The notes beneath the pieces are model-generated. The model did no database searches and was not told where the DNA came from. It worked only from the letters and a program-made list of their open reading frames with translations. Below are positions 8,327 to 16,699 of a stretch of DNA of 27,223 nt, piece after piece. The position numbers and the translations under genes were made by a program. Each line of letters opens with the position of its first letter. Position 1 is the stretch's first letter. The DNA is from an uncultured Rhizobiaceae group bacterium (GTDB lineage Bacteria > Pseudomonadota > Alphaproteobacteria > Rhizobiales > Rhizobiaceae): contig CALDZZ010000012.1 in NCBI GenBank assembly GCA_937944075.1, positions 1-27,223 of the forward strand. The letters run 5' to 3'.

Positions 8327-9811
8327 TTACAATTGCATCCAGGCAGTCTTGAGGTTCATGTATTTATCAAGGGCATGAAGGGATTTATCCGACCCATTGC
8401 CTGACTGCCCGACACCGCCAAGTGGCACGGTGACATCAGGACCACCATATGTATTTACATGCACAACGCCTGCATGAATTGCCTTGATCATTCGATGTGC
8501 CCTTGAGACATCACAAGTCCACACGCCTGCAGCCAATCCGTAATCCGAATGATTGGCAAGTCTGATCGCTTCTTCCTCATCATCGAATTGAGTTACAGAG
8601 AGGACAGGCCCAAAGACTTCCTGTTGAAAGAGCGTATTATCAGGGCTTATACCATCAATGATTGTTGGCTCCATATAAAAACCGCCTGTTTCTGCCAGCA
8701 CGCGCTCACCACCCAACATCACTTCACCCCCTTCTGATACAGCGGTTTGCACAGCTTCAAGGTTTTGATTTAGCTGAACTTCAGAATTGATTGCGCCTAC
8801 GGCTGTTTCCAGCAAAAGCGGATCTCCAGGGTTAAGCATTTTTGCAGCTTCGGCCACTGCTTTCACAAAATCATGTCTGATTTCCCTTTGCACCAACAAT
8901 CGCGAACCCGCTACACAGACTTGCCCGGAATTCCTGAAAATACCACCTGCCACCACCTTGGCTGCTTTTGCCAGATCACTTGTATCATTGAAAATGATAT
9001 GCGGTGACTTGCCACCCAGTTCCAGGTAAACCCGCTTGAGGTTTGAACGTGCTGAATATTCAAGCAGGCGTCGACCCGTATTGCCAGAACCGGTAAAGGC
9101 AATTACATCAACATCCATTGAAAGCGCCATGGCCTCACCCACTACGGCACCCTCACCTGTAACGACATTGAGCACGCCGTCGGGAATACCTGCCTCAAGA
9201 GCAAGCTCGGCGATACGGATCAAAGTAAGCGAGGCAGTTTCGGGTGGTTTGACCACAATGCTATTGCCAAGTGCAAGGGCTGGGCCGATTTTCCAGGCAC
9301 CGATCATAAGAGGGAAATTCCAGGGAATTATTGCGCCCACTACACCAACGGGTTCATGATGAACCATCCCCAAAATATCATTTGGTGTCGGCGCGATCTC
9401 ACCATAGATCTTGTCCGTGGTCTCACCGTAGTATCGAAGGGTTGCAGCCGCAGACATTGGCTCAGCCTTATAGGCCATGGCAATCTCGGTGCCGTTATCA
9501 CGCACGCCAAGCACTGCAAGTTCAAGCGCATGTTCCTCGATCAAATCCGCCCATCTGTGCATAACCCTTTTACGCATCGCGGGCGGCATGTTTTTCCAGC
9601 GCCCATCCACAAAGGCTGCTCTTGCCGAAGCGATTGCCGAAGTCATGTCGTCTGCAGTACCACGTGCAATTGTAGTGAGTTGAGAGCCATCTATCGGAGA
9701 GACAACCTTCATGGTGTCACCATTTGAAGCCGGGACTTGCTTGCCGCCTATCAAATGATTGAAGGCTGGAATTTCAGCATTTCGAATAGCGTTGATTGAT
9801 GCCTGATCCAT
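8327..9811 (-). CDS. NAD(P)-dependent aldehyde dehydrogenase (PuuC-like)
   Basis: This is a 494-residue member of the ALDH superfamily that oxidises an aldehyde to the acid. Key residues are all present: Asn165 in PWNFP, the FTGSGNTG turn (239-246), the general base Glu264 in LELGGKSPH and the nucleophile Cys299 in SGQVCVAGSR. The overall pattern (SPIDGSQL near the N-terminus, HHEPVGVVGAIIPWNFPLM) resembles gamma-glutamyl-aminobutyraldehyde and related amino-aldehyde dehydrogenases (PuuC/AldA type). It starts 9 bases after the tctA stop and runs directly into the flavoprotein gene, so it belongs to the TTT operon. A plausible role is oxidation of an aldehyde formed from the imported substrate. 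Substrate assignment within this family is unreliable from sequence. Confidence 0.9.
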   Translation of the reverse strand: MDQASINAIRNAEIPAFNHLIGGKQVPASNGDTMKVVSPIDGSQLTTIARGTADDMTSAIASARAAFVDGRWKNMPPAMRKRVMHRWADLIEEHALELAVLGVRDNGTEIAMAYKAEPMSAAATLRYYGETTDKIYGEIAPTPNDILGMVHHEPVGVVGAIIPWNFPLMIGAWKIGPALALGNSIVVKPPETASLTLIRIAELALEAGIPDGVLNVVTGEGAVVGEAMALSMDVDVIAFTGSGNTGRRLLEYSARSNLKRVYLELGGKSPHIIFNDTSDLAKAAKVVAGGIFRNSGQVCVAGSRLLVQREIRHDFVKAVAEAAKMLNPGDPLLLETAVGAINSEVQLNQNLEAVQTAVSEGGEVMLGGERVLAETGGFYMEPTIIDGISPDNTLFQQEVFGPVLSVTQFDDEEEAIRLANHSDYGLAAGVWTCDVSRAHRMIKAIHAGVVHVNTYGGPDVTVPLGGVGQSGNGSDKSLHALDKYMNLKTAWMQL

Positions 9812-9820
9812 TAAACACTC

Positions 9821-11338
9821 CTATCGGATTTGTGTGTCATGCAACTCGTGATCTTCGTCTTGCGAGTGTTTGCGATATTCAAAGAACAATGTTCTGAGGT
9901 GAATTGCGATGACAATCAAAATTATTGCAAACAAAATTGCAGCGATCGGTCGGTCGATGAAATCCAGCGGCTCCTTGACACGTGCCATTGCACTGCGCAG
10001 CTTGGTTTCCATTATTCCACCAAGAACCATGCCAAGGACAATCGGTACAATTGGCAGATTCAATCTTTTAAGGATCACGCCAAGAACGCCAAAGACGGAG
10101 GCTATTGCACAATCGGTTACAGAGTTTCTGAGCGAGTACACACCGACGAAACTCAGGACAAGAATTACTATGCCAAGGAAGCGCGTGGGTATCTGAATTA
10201 TTTTTGTCAGCAAATTCGTTGAAAAAAGCAGAAACAATAAAACCATCACATTCAGCAACAACATGGCGATATACAGCGCCATGACAAAGTCCATCTGATT
10301 TTGGAAAAGCTGAGGCCCCGGAATAACGTTGTGAACATAGAACACAGACAACATCATCGCGGTAAGTGCTTCGCCCGGCACACCCAAAGCCAGAAGCGGG
10401 ATCATCGCTGCAGCTGGTACTGCATTATTGGCAGCTTCGGATGCAATCAAACCCTCCGGTGCACCATCGCCAAATTGTTCAGGCGTGCTCGATGTTTTTT
10501 GTGCGTATGTGTAGGACATGAACTGAGCCGTGAATTCACCCACGCCAGGGATCATGCCCATGATTACACCAAAGCCCGAGGCAACTGATGTGACACGCTT
10601 GTGAGCGAGCAGCTCTTTCAGACCCGTAAAAAGCGAGCCCTTCAAGGGTTGTGGTTTTGGACTATTGTCCTTATCCAGCAAAAGCAGGAATGCCTGCGAC
10701 AGGGCAAATAACCCTAGAACAACCACAATCAGGTCAAAGCCTGAAGAGAGCCATGACTGGCCAAAGGTAAAGCGTTGTGTGTATTTGATCGGCTCAAGAC
10801 CAACGGTATTCAGAAAAACACCGAAACTGGCCAACATGCCTGCTGCAAAGATTTGTCCCCTGTGTGCCAAGACAACCAGAATGACACCCAGCAATGCTGC
10901 AAGAAATATTTCCCGACTGCCAAAATGTGGTGCAATCCATGCAAGGATTGGGGATAGAAATATCAAACACAAAATACCAATGACACCGCCGGCAAAGGAT
11001 GCGGAATAAGCAAGCGAGATTGCACGCCTTGCTTCGCCTCGCCTGGTCATGGGATAGCCGTCATAGGTTGTCAGGGCATTTACTGCAGTACCCGGGGTGT
11101 TCACCAGAATTGCAGGAATAGACCCCCCGTACATGGATGAACCATAGATACCCAGCAGCAAGGTTAACCCCACCAAAGGGTCCAGTGAAAAGGTGGCAGG
11201 TAACAAGATTGCAATCGCAACCGCGGCACCAACGCCGGGAATGGCGCCAATAATTACACCACCGATTGAGCCTATGAGCAGGGCAATCAAAACATCCAGG
11301 CGGGCAAGCAGGTTGATAGCTGAGTAAAAATCTTCCAT
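9821..11338 (-). CDS. tctA: Tripartite tricarboxylate transporter large permease (TctA)
   Basis: This 505-residue, very hydrophobic protein has about 11-12 membrane segments and is the transport channel of a TTT importer. The family signature appears twice as an internal duplication: GGVIIGAIPGVGAAVAIAIL with YGGSIPAILVNTPGTA in the first half, and GVIMGMIPGVGEFTAQFMSY with NNAVPAAAMIPLLALGVPGE in the second. These loops form the substrate site in known TctA models. It starts 9 bases after tctB and is followed 9 bases later by the aldehyde dehydrogenase, so transport and catabolism are in one transcript. Confidence 0.93.
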   Translation of the reverse strand: MEDFYSAINLLARLDVLIALLIGSIGGVIIGAIPGVGAAVAIAILLPATFSLDPLVGLTLLLGIYGSSMYGGSIPAILVNTPGTAVNALTTYDGYPMTRRGEARRAISLAYSASFAGGVIGILCLIFLSPILAWIAPHFGSREIFLAALLGVILVVLAHRGQIFAAGMLASFGVFLNTVGLEPIKYTQRFTFGQSWLSSGFDLIVVVLGLFALSQAFLLLLDKDNSPKPQPLKGSLFTGLKELLAHKRVTSVASGFGVIMGMIPGVGEFTAQFMSYTYAQKTSSTPEQFGDGAPEGLIASEAANNAVPAAAMIPLLALGVPGEALTAMMLSVFYVHNVIPGPQLFQNQMDFVMALYIAMLLLNVMVLLFLLFSTNLLTKIIQIPTRFLGIVILVLSFVGVYSLRNSVTDCAIASVFGVLGVILKRLNLPIVPIVLGMVLGGIMETKLRSAMARVKEPLDFIDRPIAAILFAIILIVIAIHLRTLFFEYRKHSQDEDHELHDTQIR

Positions 11339-11347
11339 CCTGTGTGC

Positions 11348-11887
11348 CTATAAATACGTAAGCATGAAAGATCGAATAGCGTCCGGCAGCAGTTCATATA
11401 TTTGTCCACCAGGCACTTTTACCTGTAAAAATGACTTGAATAAAACGACTATCAAAATTGCGATCACTACAGAGCTGATCAGCATTTTTCGGGAGCGATA
11501 CCCTGCCCTGACTGCCAACAAGAAGGCAAAGATGATTGTTGATGGTAGATAGCCCACAAATGGTACACTGATTACATAAAGCATGAACCAGCCGACATAT
11601 TCAAACGCTCGGAGCCAGAAGCCGATTTCTTGCCAACGGCCTTCTATCTTTTTCGATACAATGGCACTTGTCCAGTTCAGGGTTGCAAATATCGTCATTC
11701 CAAGAATGGAGATGATTGGCCATAATGCTGGTTGGGAAAACCATTTGGTTCCCTTTTGCCAAACAGTCTGATCCGGTACTTTAATCAAGAGAGCTATGGA
11801 GAGAATTAAAAAGGTTGTTGCAAAGAACAGGTTTCCAGGCCTTCGATGCCTTTGGAACAACTGTTTCAGAGTTTTAACCTGTAGCAC
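11348..11887 (-). CDS. tctB: Tripartite tricarboxylate transporter small permease (TctB)
   Basis: This 179-residue membrane protein with four hydrophobic segments (about residues 18-37, 52-72, 92-128 as two helices, 136-152) has the size and topology of TctB, the small subunit that partners TctA. Sequence conservation in the family is low, so position between tctC and tctA is the main evidence. The start is GTG at 11885-11887, preceded on the minus strand by GGAGG with 8 bases of spacing. An intrinsic-terminator-like hairpin separates it from tctC, so it is probably expressed at a lower level than the binding protein. Confidence 0.85.
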   Translation of the reverse strand: MLQVKTLKQLFQRHRRPGNLFFATTFLILSIALLIKVPDQTVWQKGTKWFSQPALWPIISILGMTIFATLNWTSAIVSKKIEGRWQEIGFWLRAFEYVGWFMLYVISVPFVGYLPSTIIFAFLLAVRAGYRSRKMLISSVVIAILIVVLFKSFLQVKVPGGQIYELLPDAIRSFMLTYL

Positions 11888-11907
11888 CCTCGATACCTCC
11901 GGATTTC

Positions 11908-11942
11908 AAATAAAACGCCCGGCACAATCTTGTGTCGGGCGT
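11908..11942 (-). terminator. Hairpin after tctC (partial terminator or 3'-end stabiliser)
   Basis: Bases 11915-11925 (ACGCCCGGCAC) and 11932-11942 pair as an 11-bp stem with one G-T wobble and a 6-base loop (11926-11931). Read on the minus strand the stem is followed by TTTTATTT, a typical intrinsic-terminator tail. It starts about 14 bases after the tctC stop and precedes tctB, which has no obvious promoter of its own. It would therefore act as an attenuator that lets binding protein exceed permease. Confidence 0.75.
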
Positions 11943-11956
11943 CATTTGTCTAAAGC

Positions 11957-12901
11957 CTACTTTAGAAGCTCGTTGATTGCTCCGAAGGTTGCGGAATCCT
12001 TTTTGATACGTTCCGCTGATGTTTTTGCATCCTGCCAGTAGACAAGTGCACCAGTTTCCTTGGCAAGCTTTTGAGCGCGTTCTGAGGCAATTGTCTCTTT
12101 GGCAACCGCGATGATTTTCTCGCGAACATCATCAGGCGTATCCTTGAGGACGAACAACCCATTCCACAGCGTGATGCCCAAATCAGGTGAAATCTCTGCA
12201 ACTGTCGGTGTATCAGGCGTTAGCGGAATACGGTTTTCTCCAATTGATGCCAGCACCTTTACCTTGTCGAGACACGGCAATACCAATTGCAAGGTTGTAT
12301 TCATGACATCCACATCACCTGATGCAAGTGTGTTGCAATCAAGAGAATCAAAGGCCGCATCGGACGCAAAGCTGAAGCCCTTTTTATTGGCCAATGCCAA
12401 GGTCACCTTGGTTGGTGGCAAAGGTGCACCGAAATGCCCCAGGGCAACATCATTTGATTGTGCATGTTTCGCCAATCCATCAATATCGTCATAAGGTGCG
12501 TTTTCACCGGCAACAATGACAAACGGGTATGTCAGGAAAATACCGAGAGGATCAAACTTTTCAGGTGCCAGCTCGGGAATGCCGATTTTATGACCCAGCA
12601 TGGGTACACCAATCACAAAGGAACCTATCGTGTAACCATCAGCCGGCTTGCTTGCAGTATATATGGCACCGGGAAATGGCCCGCCACCGCCACCAGGCTT
12701 GTTAATAACAGCTGCAGGAGAACTGTATTTTTTCTGGAAATCTTCAGCAATCATTCTTGTCAGGACGTCTTCCAGATCACCTGGTCCCCATGGGACAACA
12801 AACTCTACAGGCTTTTCAGGATATTCAGCCATCACGGGCGCTGTAAACAGCGCTCCCATAGATACGGACGCAGCCAGCGCCAACTTGATTATTGATTTCA
12901 T
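11957..12901 (-). CDS. tctC: Tripartite tricarboxylate transporter substrate-binding protein (TctC)
   Basis: This is a 314-residue periplasmic receptor of the TctC/Bug family. The Sec signal ends at PVMA (about residue 25), and the mature start EYPEKPVEFVVPWGPGDLEDVLTR is the classic Bug/TctC opening, in which the loop after VPW binds carboxylates. Later landmarks are INKPGGGGG, the ASKPADGYTIG segment and the C-terminal LWNGLFVLKDTP. The family binds mono-, di- and tricarboxylates, amino acids and other small acids, so the ligand is open; the operon enzymes suggest a nitrogen-containing carboxylate. A GGAGG ribosome site lies 11 bases before ATG. It is the first gene of the operon, divergent from the IclR regulator, and is followed by a terminator-like hairpin. 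Confidence 0.92.
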   Translation of the reverse strand: MKSIIKLALAASVSMGALFTAPVMAEYPEKPVEFVVPWGPGDLEDVLTRMIAEDFQKKYSSPAAVINKPGGGGGPFPGAIYTASKPADGYTIGSFVIGVPMLGHKIGIPELAPEKFDPLGIFLTYPFVIVAGENAPYDDIDGLAKHAQSNDVALGHFGAPLPPTKVTLALANKKGFSFASDAAFDSLDCNTLASGDVDVMNTTLQLVLPCLDKVKVLASIGENRIPLTPDTPTVAEISPDLGITLWNGLFVLKDTPDDVREKIIAVAKETIASERAQKLAKETGALVYWQDAKTSAERIKKDSATFGAINELLK

Positions 12902-12925
12902 TGTGTTTAAGTCCTCCGGTAGTAA

Positions 12926-12942
12926 GGTTCATTATTTGAACC
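12926..12942. promoter_or_regulatory. Candidate IclR operator between tctC and iclR gene
   Basis: GGTTCA and TGAACC form a perfect inverted repeat with 6-bp arms and a 5-base spacer. It lies in the 136-base divergent intergenic region, downstream of the candidate tctC -10 element and 25-41 bases before the tctC start. This is a suitable place for repression by the neighbouring IclR protein. It is the most symmetrical element I see in the gap, but I have no consensus for this particular regulator. Confidence 0.45.
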
Positions 12943-12957
12943 AATTATTGCATTTTA

Positions 12958-12986
12958 ATCTTGATAGAAAACTTGTTGTCTGTCAA
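12958..12986 (-). promoter_or_regulatory. Candidate tctC operon promoter
   Basis: On the minus strand TTGACA (complement of 12981-12986) is a perfect -35, followed after 17 bases by CAAGAT (complement of 12958-12963), a weak -10. The spacing is ideal and the palindrome at 12926-12942 would cover the early transcribed region. The poor -10 keeps confidence modest. Confidence 0.4.
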
Positions 12987-13037
12987 CGTAAGCACTATCA
13001 GGAACTCGGGTTTTGAACTTGTGAGGCCAAAGGAAAA

Positions 13038-13832
13038 ATGGGAACGATAACAAAGTCCTTAAACTTGTTAAATTATTTCTCAAAGGAGCGGCCTGAAATT
13101 GGACTGGTTGATTTCAAAAACCTGACAGGCCAGGACAAGGCTACAATTCACCGCCATCTGACAGAACTGGTTGAAAACGGTTTCCTTGAACAAAATCCGG
13201 AAACCAGAAAATATCGCCTTGGCGCAACACTCATGAGGCTGTCTGCCGTGCGGGAATCAACCTTCCCGATGCGCAAGATTGTGACAAGACAGGTTACATC
13301 GCTTTCTGAGTCACTTGGCGAACTGGTGCACGCTTCCCTTATTGTCAGCAAGGGGATGTCTCCGCTCTGTTATCATGATGGGGGAACGGGTGGTACGCGG
13401 GTTTATTTCAATGAGGCAGATATGCTGCCCTTGCATGCTACTGCTTCCGGCATCACAGCCCTAGCATTTGGACACCCCGAGTTATTGGAAAAGACAATTA
13501 ATTCCAGGCTCGTGAAATATACAGACAACACAATTACAGATCCTGAAAAAATCAATGAGAGTGTTTCAACAGCCAGACGCAACGGCTATGTCATTTCGGA
13601 CCAATCTTTTGAACGTGAAGTCAGCTCAATTGCCGTTCCCTTTTTTGAAATCAGCCCTTACGCCTATGGCACTATTTCACTTGCCGTACCCACTGCACGC
13701 ATGGCGCGACTGAATGAGAACCAACTGGTTCATTCTTTATGGGCAACCTCAAGGGCTATTTCAAAAGATCTTGGTGGGGATGTGCCAGAGCATTTGTCGA
13801 ATAACCTCGCAAAGTCTGTTGTGCTGGCATGA
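13038..13832 (+). CDS. IclR family transcriptional regulator
   Basis: This is a 264-residue regulator with the IclR plan. The N-terminal winged helix (about 3-62) contains KSLNLLNYFSKERPEIGLVDFKNLTGQDKATIHRHL in two parts, followed by KYRLGATLMRL, and a C-terminal effector-binding domain spans about 75-250. The effector domain has the usual LHATASGITALAF and GYVISDQSFEREVSSIAVPFF segments that line the ligand pocket. Divergent orientation from tctC indicates that it controls the TTT operon, probably with the transported acid or a metabolite as effector. An AAAGGA ribosome site precedes ATG. It converges with the hydroxyacid dehydrogenase gene, with a 45-base gap, so control of the TRAP operon as well cannot be excluded. 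Confidence 0.92.
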   Translation: MGTITKSLNLLNYFSKERPEIGLVDFKNLTGQDKATIHRHLTELVENGFLEQNPETRKYRLGATLMRLSAVRESTFPMRKIVTRQVTSLSESLGELVHASLIVSKGMSPLCYHDGGTGGTRVYFNEADMLPLHATASGITALAFGHPELLEKTINSRLVKYTDNTITDPEKINESVSTARRNGYVISDQSFEREVSSIAVPFFEISPYAYGTISLAVPTARMARLNENQLVHSLWATSRAISKDLGGDVPEHLSNNLAKSVVLA

Positions 13833-13877
13833 CGTCAGTTTTCAAAGAATGATGCAACAAGCAAATCTGCAAAAAAA

Positions 13878-14840
13878 TTACAGCTTGTCCCTTGGGATGT
13901 GACCAGCAAAATAGGCATCCAGATTATCAAGCGCGCGAAACCCCATTGCATCGCGGGTTGCAACCGTGGCACTTCCAATATGAGGCAACATAAAGATGTT
14001 CTGGTATGATGCGAACTTCGGATTTCCACCCGGTTCCTGCACAAAGCAATCCAGACCAGCGGCTGCCAGTTTTTTGCTGTCCAAGGCGTCAAGAAGTGCA
14101 TCTTCATCGACTAGCGCACCACGAGCAGAGTTTACCAGTACAGCGCCATCCGGCATCATGGCCAAGCGTTCAGCATTCATCAGTCCTGTTGTTTGAGGCG
14201 TGGCCGGACAATGCAGGGACAAAAAGTCAGAGACAGCAAGCAGGCTGTCGATGTTTTCATGAAAAATCGCTCCTTGCTCTCTTTCCGCATCAAGGCGTGA
14301 ACGGTTGTGATAATGAACTTCCATGCCAAAGCCGCGAGCATTGCGTGCCATAGCCTGCCCTACGCGGCCCATGCCGATGATGCCAATGCGAGCGCCTGAA
14401 ACCTGCTTTCCCACCAAAAAGGCAGGTGACCAGAAGTCCCACTCCCCTTTACGAACCAGCGTATCTCCCATGACTGCATGCCGCGCTGCACCCAACATAA
14501 GCAGGAATGCAATTTCTGCAGTTGCGTCCGACAAAACATCAGGCGTGTTCGTTACTGTAATACCGCGGGCATTAAGAGCTGCTATATCGCAATGATCGGT
14601 ACCGACAGAATGGTTTGCTATTATCTTTACACGTGAAGAAAGTTCTTCAACTGTAGGACCTCGAAATACCTCGGAATGACAGGGCATGATGGCATCCACG
14701 GTTTTACTCATGGCTATGATTTCATCTGGAGTATGTTCTGTATCAGCGTGATTGATGATACATTCATAGTTTTCCTGTGCACGTTTCAAAGTGTTGTCGG
14801 AAAGTTTCCGGGTAATCCACAAAACAGGCTTGGAAGTCAT
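13878..14840 (-). CDS. D-isomer-specific 2-hydroxyacid dehydrogenase (glyoxylate/hydroxypyruvate reductase-like)
   Basis: This is a 320-residue NAD(P)-dependent enzyme that interconverts a 2-oxoacid and a D-2-hydroxyacid. The Rossmann motif GMGRVG (156-161) is followed by the catalytic set Arg240 (NSARGALVDE), Glu269 (VQEPGG) and His287 (LPHIGSAT), all intact. Length and motif spacing fit GhrB/GyaR-like enzymes. The basic residues after strand beta-2 (HYHNRSRLD, 176-184) favour NADPH. It is the last gene of the TRAP operon, 38 bases after the small membrane protein. Since the binding protein upstream belongs to the 2-oxoacid-type TRAP receptors, conversion of an imported or released oxo- or hydroxyacid is a reasonable role. 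The natural substrate is undetermined. Confidence 0.9.
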   Translation of the reverse strand: MTSKPVLWITRKLSDNTLKRAQENYECIINHADTEHTPDEIIAMSKTVDAIMPCHSEVFRGPTVEELSSRVKIIANHSVGTDHCDIAALNARGITVTNTPDVLSDATAEIAFLLMLGAARHAVMGDTLVRKGEWDFWSPAFLVGKQVSGARIGIIGMGRVGQAMARNARGFGMEVHYHNRSRLDAEREQGAIFHENIDSLLAVSDFLSLHCPATPQTTGLMNAERLAMMPDGAVLVNSARGALVDEDALLDALDSKKLAAAGLDCFVQEPGGNPKFASYQNIFMLPHIGSATVATRDAMGFRALDNLDAYFAGHIPRDKL

Positions 14841-14878
14841 GACAGCAAGCTCCAGACGTCAGCGCAAAACCAGAAGCT

Positions 14879-15319
14879 TTACTGTTTTCGATACAGTCTC
14901 ATCACCATGTAACTGGTTAGCAGAACAAAGAAGATCGTAAGGCCTATCCAAATCATGACCAGAGAGCCTTGAGAGAAATGAAATTCAGTGTCTGAAAAAG
15001 GGAAACTGAAACTGCCACCTTCCTCAAATTTCTTCACATAACTTGATGCCTGCCAGGAACCAAATGCCAATGACAGGCCACCGTACAGAATGCCAATGGT
15101 GTGCAGAACACGTTTCACATTATGCGAGAGGCCGGTTGTTTCTTCAAACAGATTGTAAATGGCCAGTGAAAGTACAAAGATGATAATCATCCAAAATGGT
15201 AATCCACCCCAGAACCCGGCAAAACCAGCGGAAATACTTTGAGCCAGAGCAATCACAAAAATTGCCAATATTGCAGTGGCTATGAAAGCTGAAAATCCGT
15301 TGAGCGGTGCTTTTTCCAT
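14879..15319 (-). CDS. Unrecognised small membrane protein with four predicted helices
   Basis: I do not recognise a family for this 146-residue protein. Hydrophobicity suggests four membrane helices at about residues 10-32, 38-58, 70-88 and 116-140. Between helices 3 and 4 lies a hydrophilic loop rich in Phe and Ser (KKFEEGGSFSFPFSDTEFHF). The C-terminus MRLYRKQ is basic, indicating a cytoplasmic end, and the short N-terminus would then also be inside. It has a normal ATG, coding use like its neighbours, and sits 29 bases after the amidase and 38 bases before the dehydrogenase, so it is a genuine operon member. Possible roles are an accessory transporter subunit or a membrane anchor for the pathway enzymes, but nothing in the sequence decides this. 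Confidence 0.75.
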   Translation of the reverse strand: MEKAPLNGFSAFIATAILAIFVIALAQSISAGFAGFWGGLPFWMIIIFVLSLAIYNLFEETTGLSHNVKRVLHTIGILYGGLSLAFGSWQASSYVKKFEEGGSFSFPFSDTEFHFSQGSLVMIWIGLTIFFVLLTSYMVMRLYRKQ

Positions 15320-15348
15320 TTTACGTCTCCTGCATCCAAGTTTGATGC

Positions 15349-16683
15349 TTAATCCAATTTAGTCAACAACCAATTTGCTGTTCTGAGTAATCTGTTATCC
15401 TCTTCGTATCCGCCAACGAGTTGAAGGCCAATCGGGAGGTTATTGCTGCCTGCAAGCAAGGGTATTGTCACACAGGGTGCGCCAGCGAGTGTCCATATTG
15501 TACAAAATGCCGGGTCGCCTGTATTTCCACTAGAAAGCAATGGCGCTTCGCCAGTTGATGATGGGGTAATAATCGCATCATAATCCAGAAAAAAGTCTGC
15601 CAGAAAACTTTGCGTTTGCTTCATGACATCCAGTGCATGTTCGTATTCTTCTTTTGTAATTGTTCGAGCACGTTCAATTACCGGCTTTAGGGTGTTGCTG
15701 ATTTGATCCCAGTGGTTTTCGAATACATCTGCCTGCTGACGATTGATTTCATATTCATGAATGATGCGTTGTGTATCCAGCAGACCGATAAAGGTTTCAG
15801 GTGCCTGAATTCGGGTTACACGATCTGAAAGCGTTGACAGAACCTCTTCGAAACCCTCGATTGAATCTTGCGACAGGCGATCTGCAAACGGCAAGTCAAA
15901 CCATGCAAAGTCAGGTTCTATCTCCATCTTTTCTTGTGCGCCTGCGAACATGTCTGGTCTGGGTCGGGCAAATGATTTTTCATCCTGGGGGTCATAACTG
16001 CCGATGGCATTACTCAATAATGCAACATCTTCCAACGTCCTGCCGAATACGCCCACTTGATCAAGTGAGTTTGAGGTTTGCAACAATCCGGTTCTGGAAA
16101 TAACACCCCTGCTTGGCTTGAAACCGTAGAGATCACAATAGGAAGCAGGCCGGATAACAGACCCGTTCGTTTGTGTGCCGATTGCAAGGGGTGTGTGAAA
16201 CGCTGCGACGGCTGCTGCCGACCCACTGGATGAACCACCTGGAGAATGCTCCGGATTATGCGGATTGCAGGTTTCAGCAGGGTGAACAAATGCCAGTTCC
16301 GTACTGACTGTTTTGCCCAGTATCACTGCTCCAGCCTCATAGAGACGATTTACAATTGTGGCATCTACACTGGGTTGACGCCCCTTGTGAATTTCAGTGC
16401 CACATTCCGTGGGCAGTGTCTTGGTATCAATGATATCCTTCAAACCGACAGGAATGCCATGAAGCGGCCCCATCGCACGCCCGTGCATGCGAATATCATC
16501 CATCTCTTTTGCCTGGGCAAGCGCATGGTCCCTGTCAACATGCGCCCAAGCCTTGATCTGCCCATCGGTTTGTTCAATGCGATCAAGACAGGCCTTTGTA
16601 AGCTCAACAGACGTAAGCCATCCTTCACGGATTTTCTGAGCAGCCTCCGTCGCGCTCAGACCATTTGGTGGGAGGTCAGACAT
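15349..16683 (-). CDS. Amidase (amidase signature family)
   Basis: This is a 444-residue serine hydrolase of the amidase-signature family, cleaving a carboxamide to acid plus ammonia or amine. With the start at 16683 the Ser-cisSer-Lys triad is Lys82 (VGLKDIID), Ser151 (first serine of PGGSSSGSAA) and Ser175 (TQTNGSVIRPA). Spacing between the two serines is 24 residues, as in GatA. An in-frame ATG at 16734 would add 17 hydrophobic residues and overlap the dctM stop. I prefer the ATG at 16681-16683, preceded by AGGGCGG, giving a 16-base gap from dctM. The absence of gatB/gatC neighbours and its place in a TRAP operon argue for a catabolic amidase rather than a tRNA amidotransferase subunit. 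The substrate is unknown, presumably the imported compound. Confidence 0.9.
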   Translation of the reverse strand: MSDLPPNGLSATEAAQKIREGWLTSVELTKACLDRIEQTDGQIKAWAHVDRDHALAQAKEMDDIRMHGRAMGPLHGIPVGLKDIIDTKTLPTECGTEIHKGRQPSVDATIVNRLYEAGAVILGKTVSTELAFVHPAETCNPHNPEHSPGGSSSGSAAAVAAFHTPLAIGTQTNGSVIRPASYCDLYGFKPSRGVISRTGLLQTSNSLDQVGVFGRTLEDVALLSNAIGSYDPQDEKSFARPRPDMFAGAQEKMEIEPDFAWFDLPFADRLSQDSIEGFEEVLSTLSDRVTRIQAPETFIGLLDTQRIIHEYEINRQQADVFENHWDQISNTLKPVIERARTITKEEYEHALDVMKQTQSFLADFFLDYDAIITPSSTGEAPLLSSGNTGDPAFCTIWTLAGAPCVTIPLLAGSNNLPIGLQLVGGYEEDNRLLRTANWLLTKLD

Positions 16684-16699
16684 AATCCAGATTACCGCC

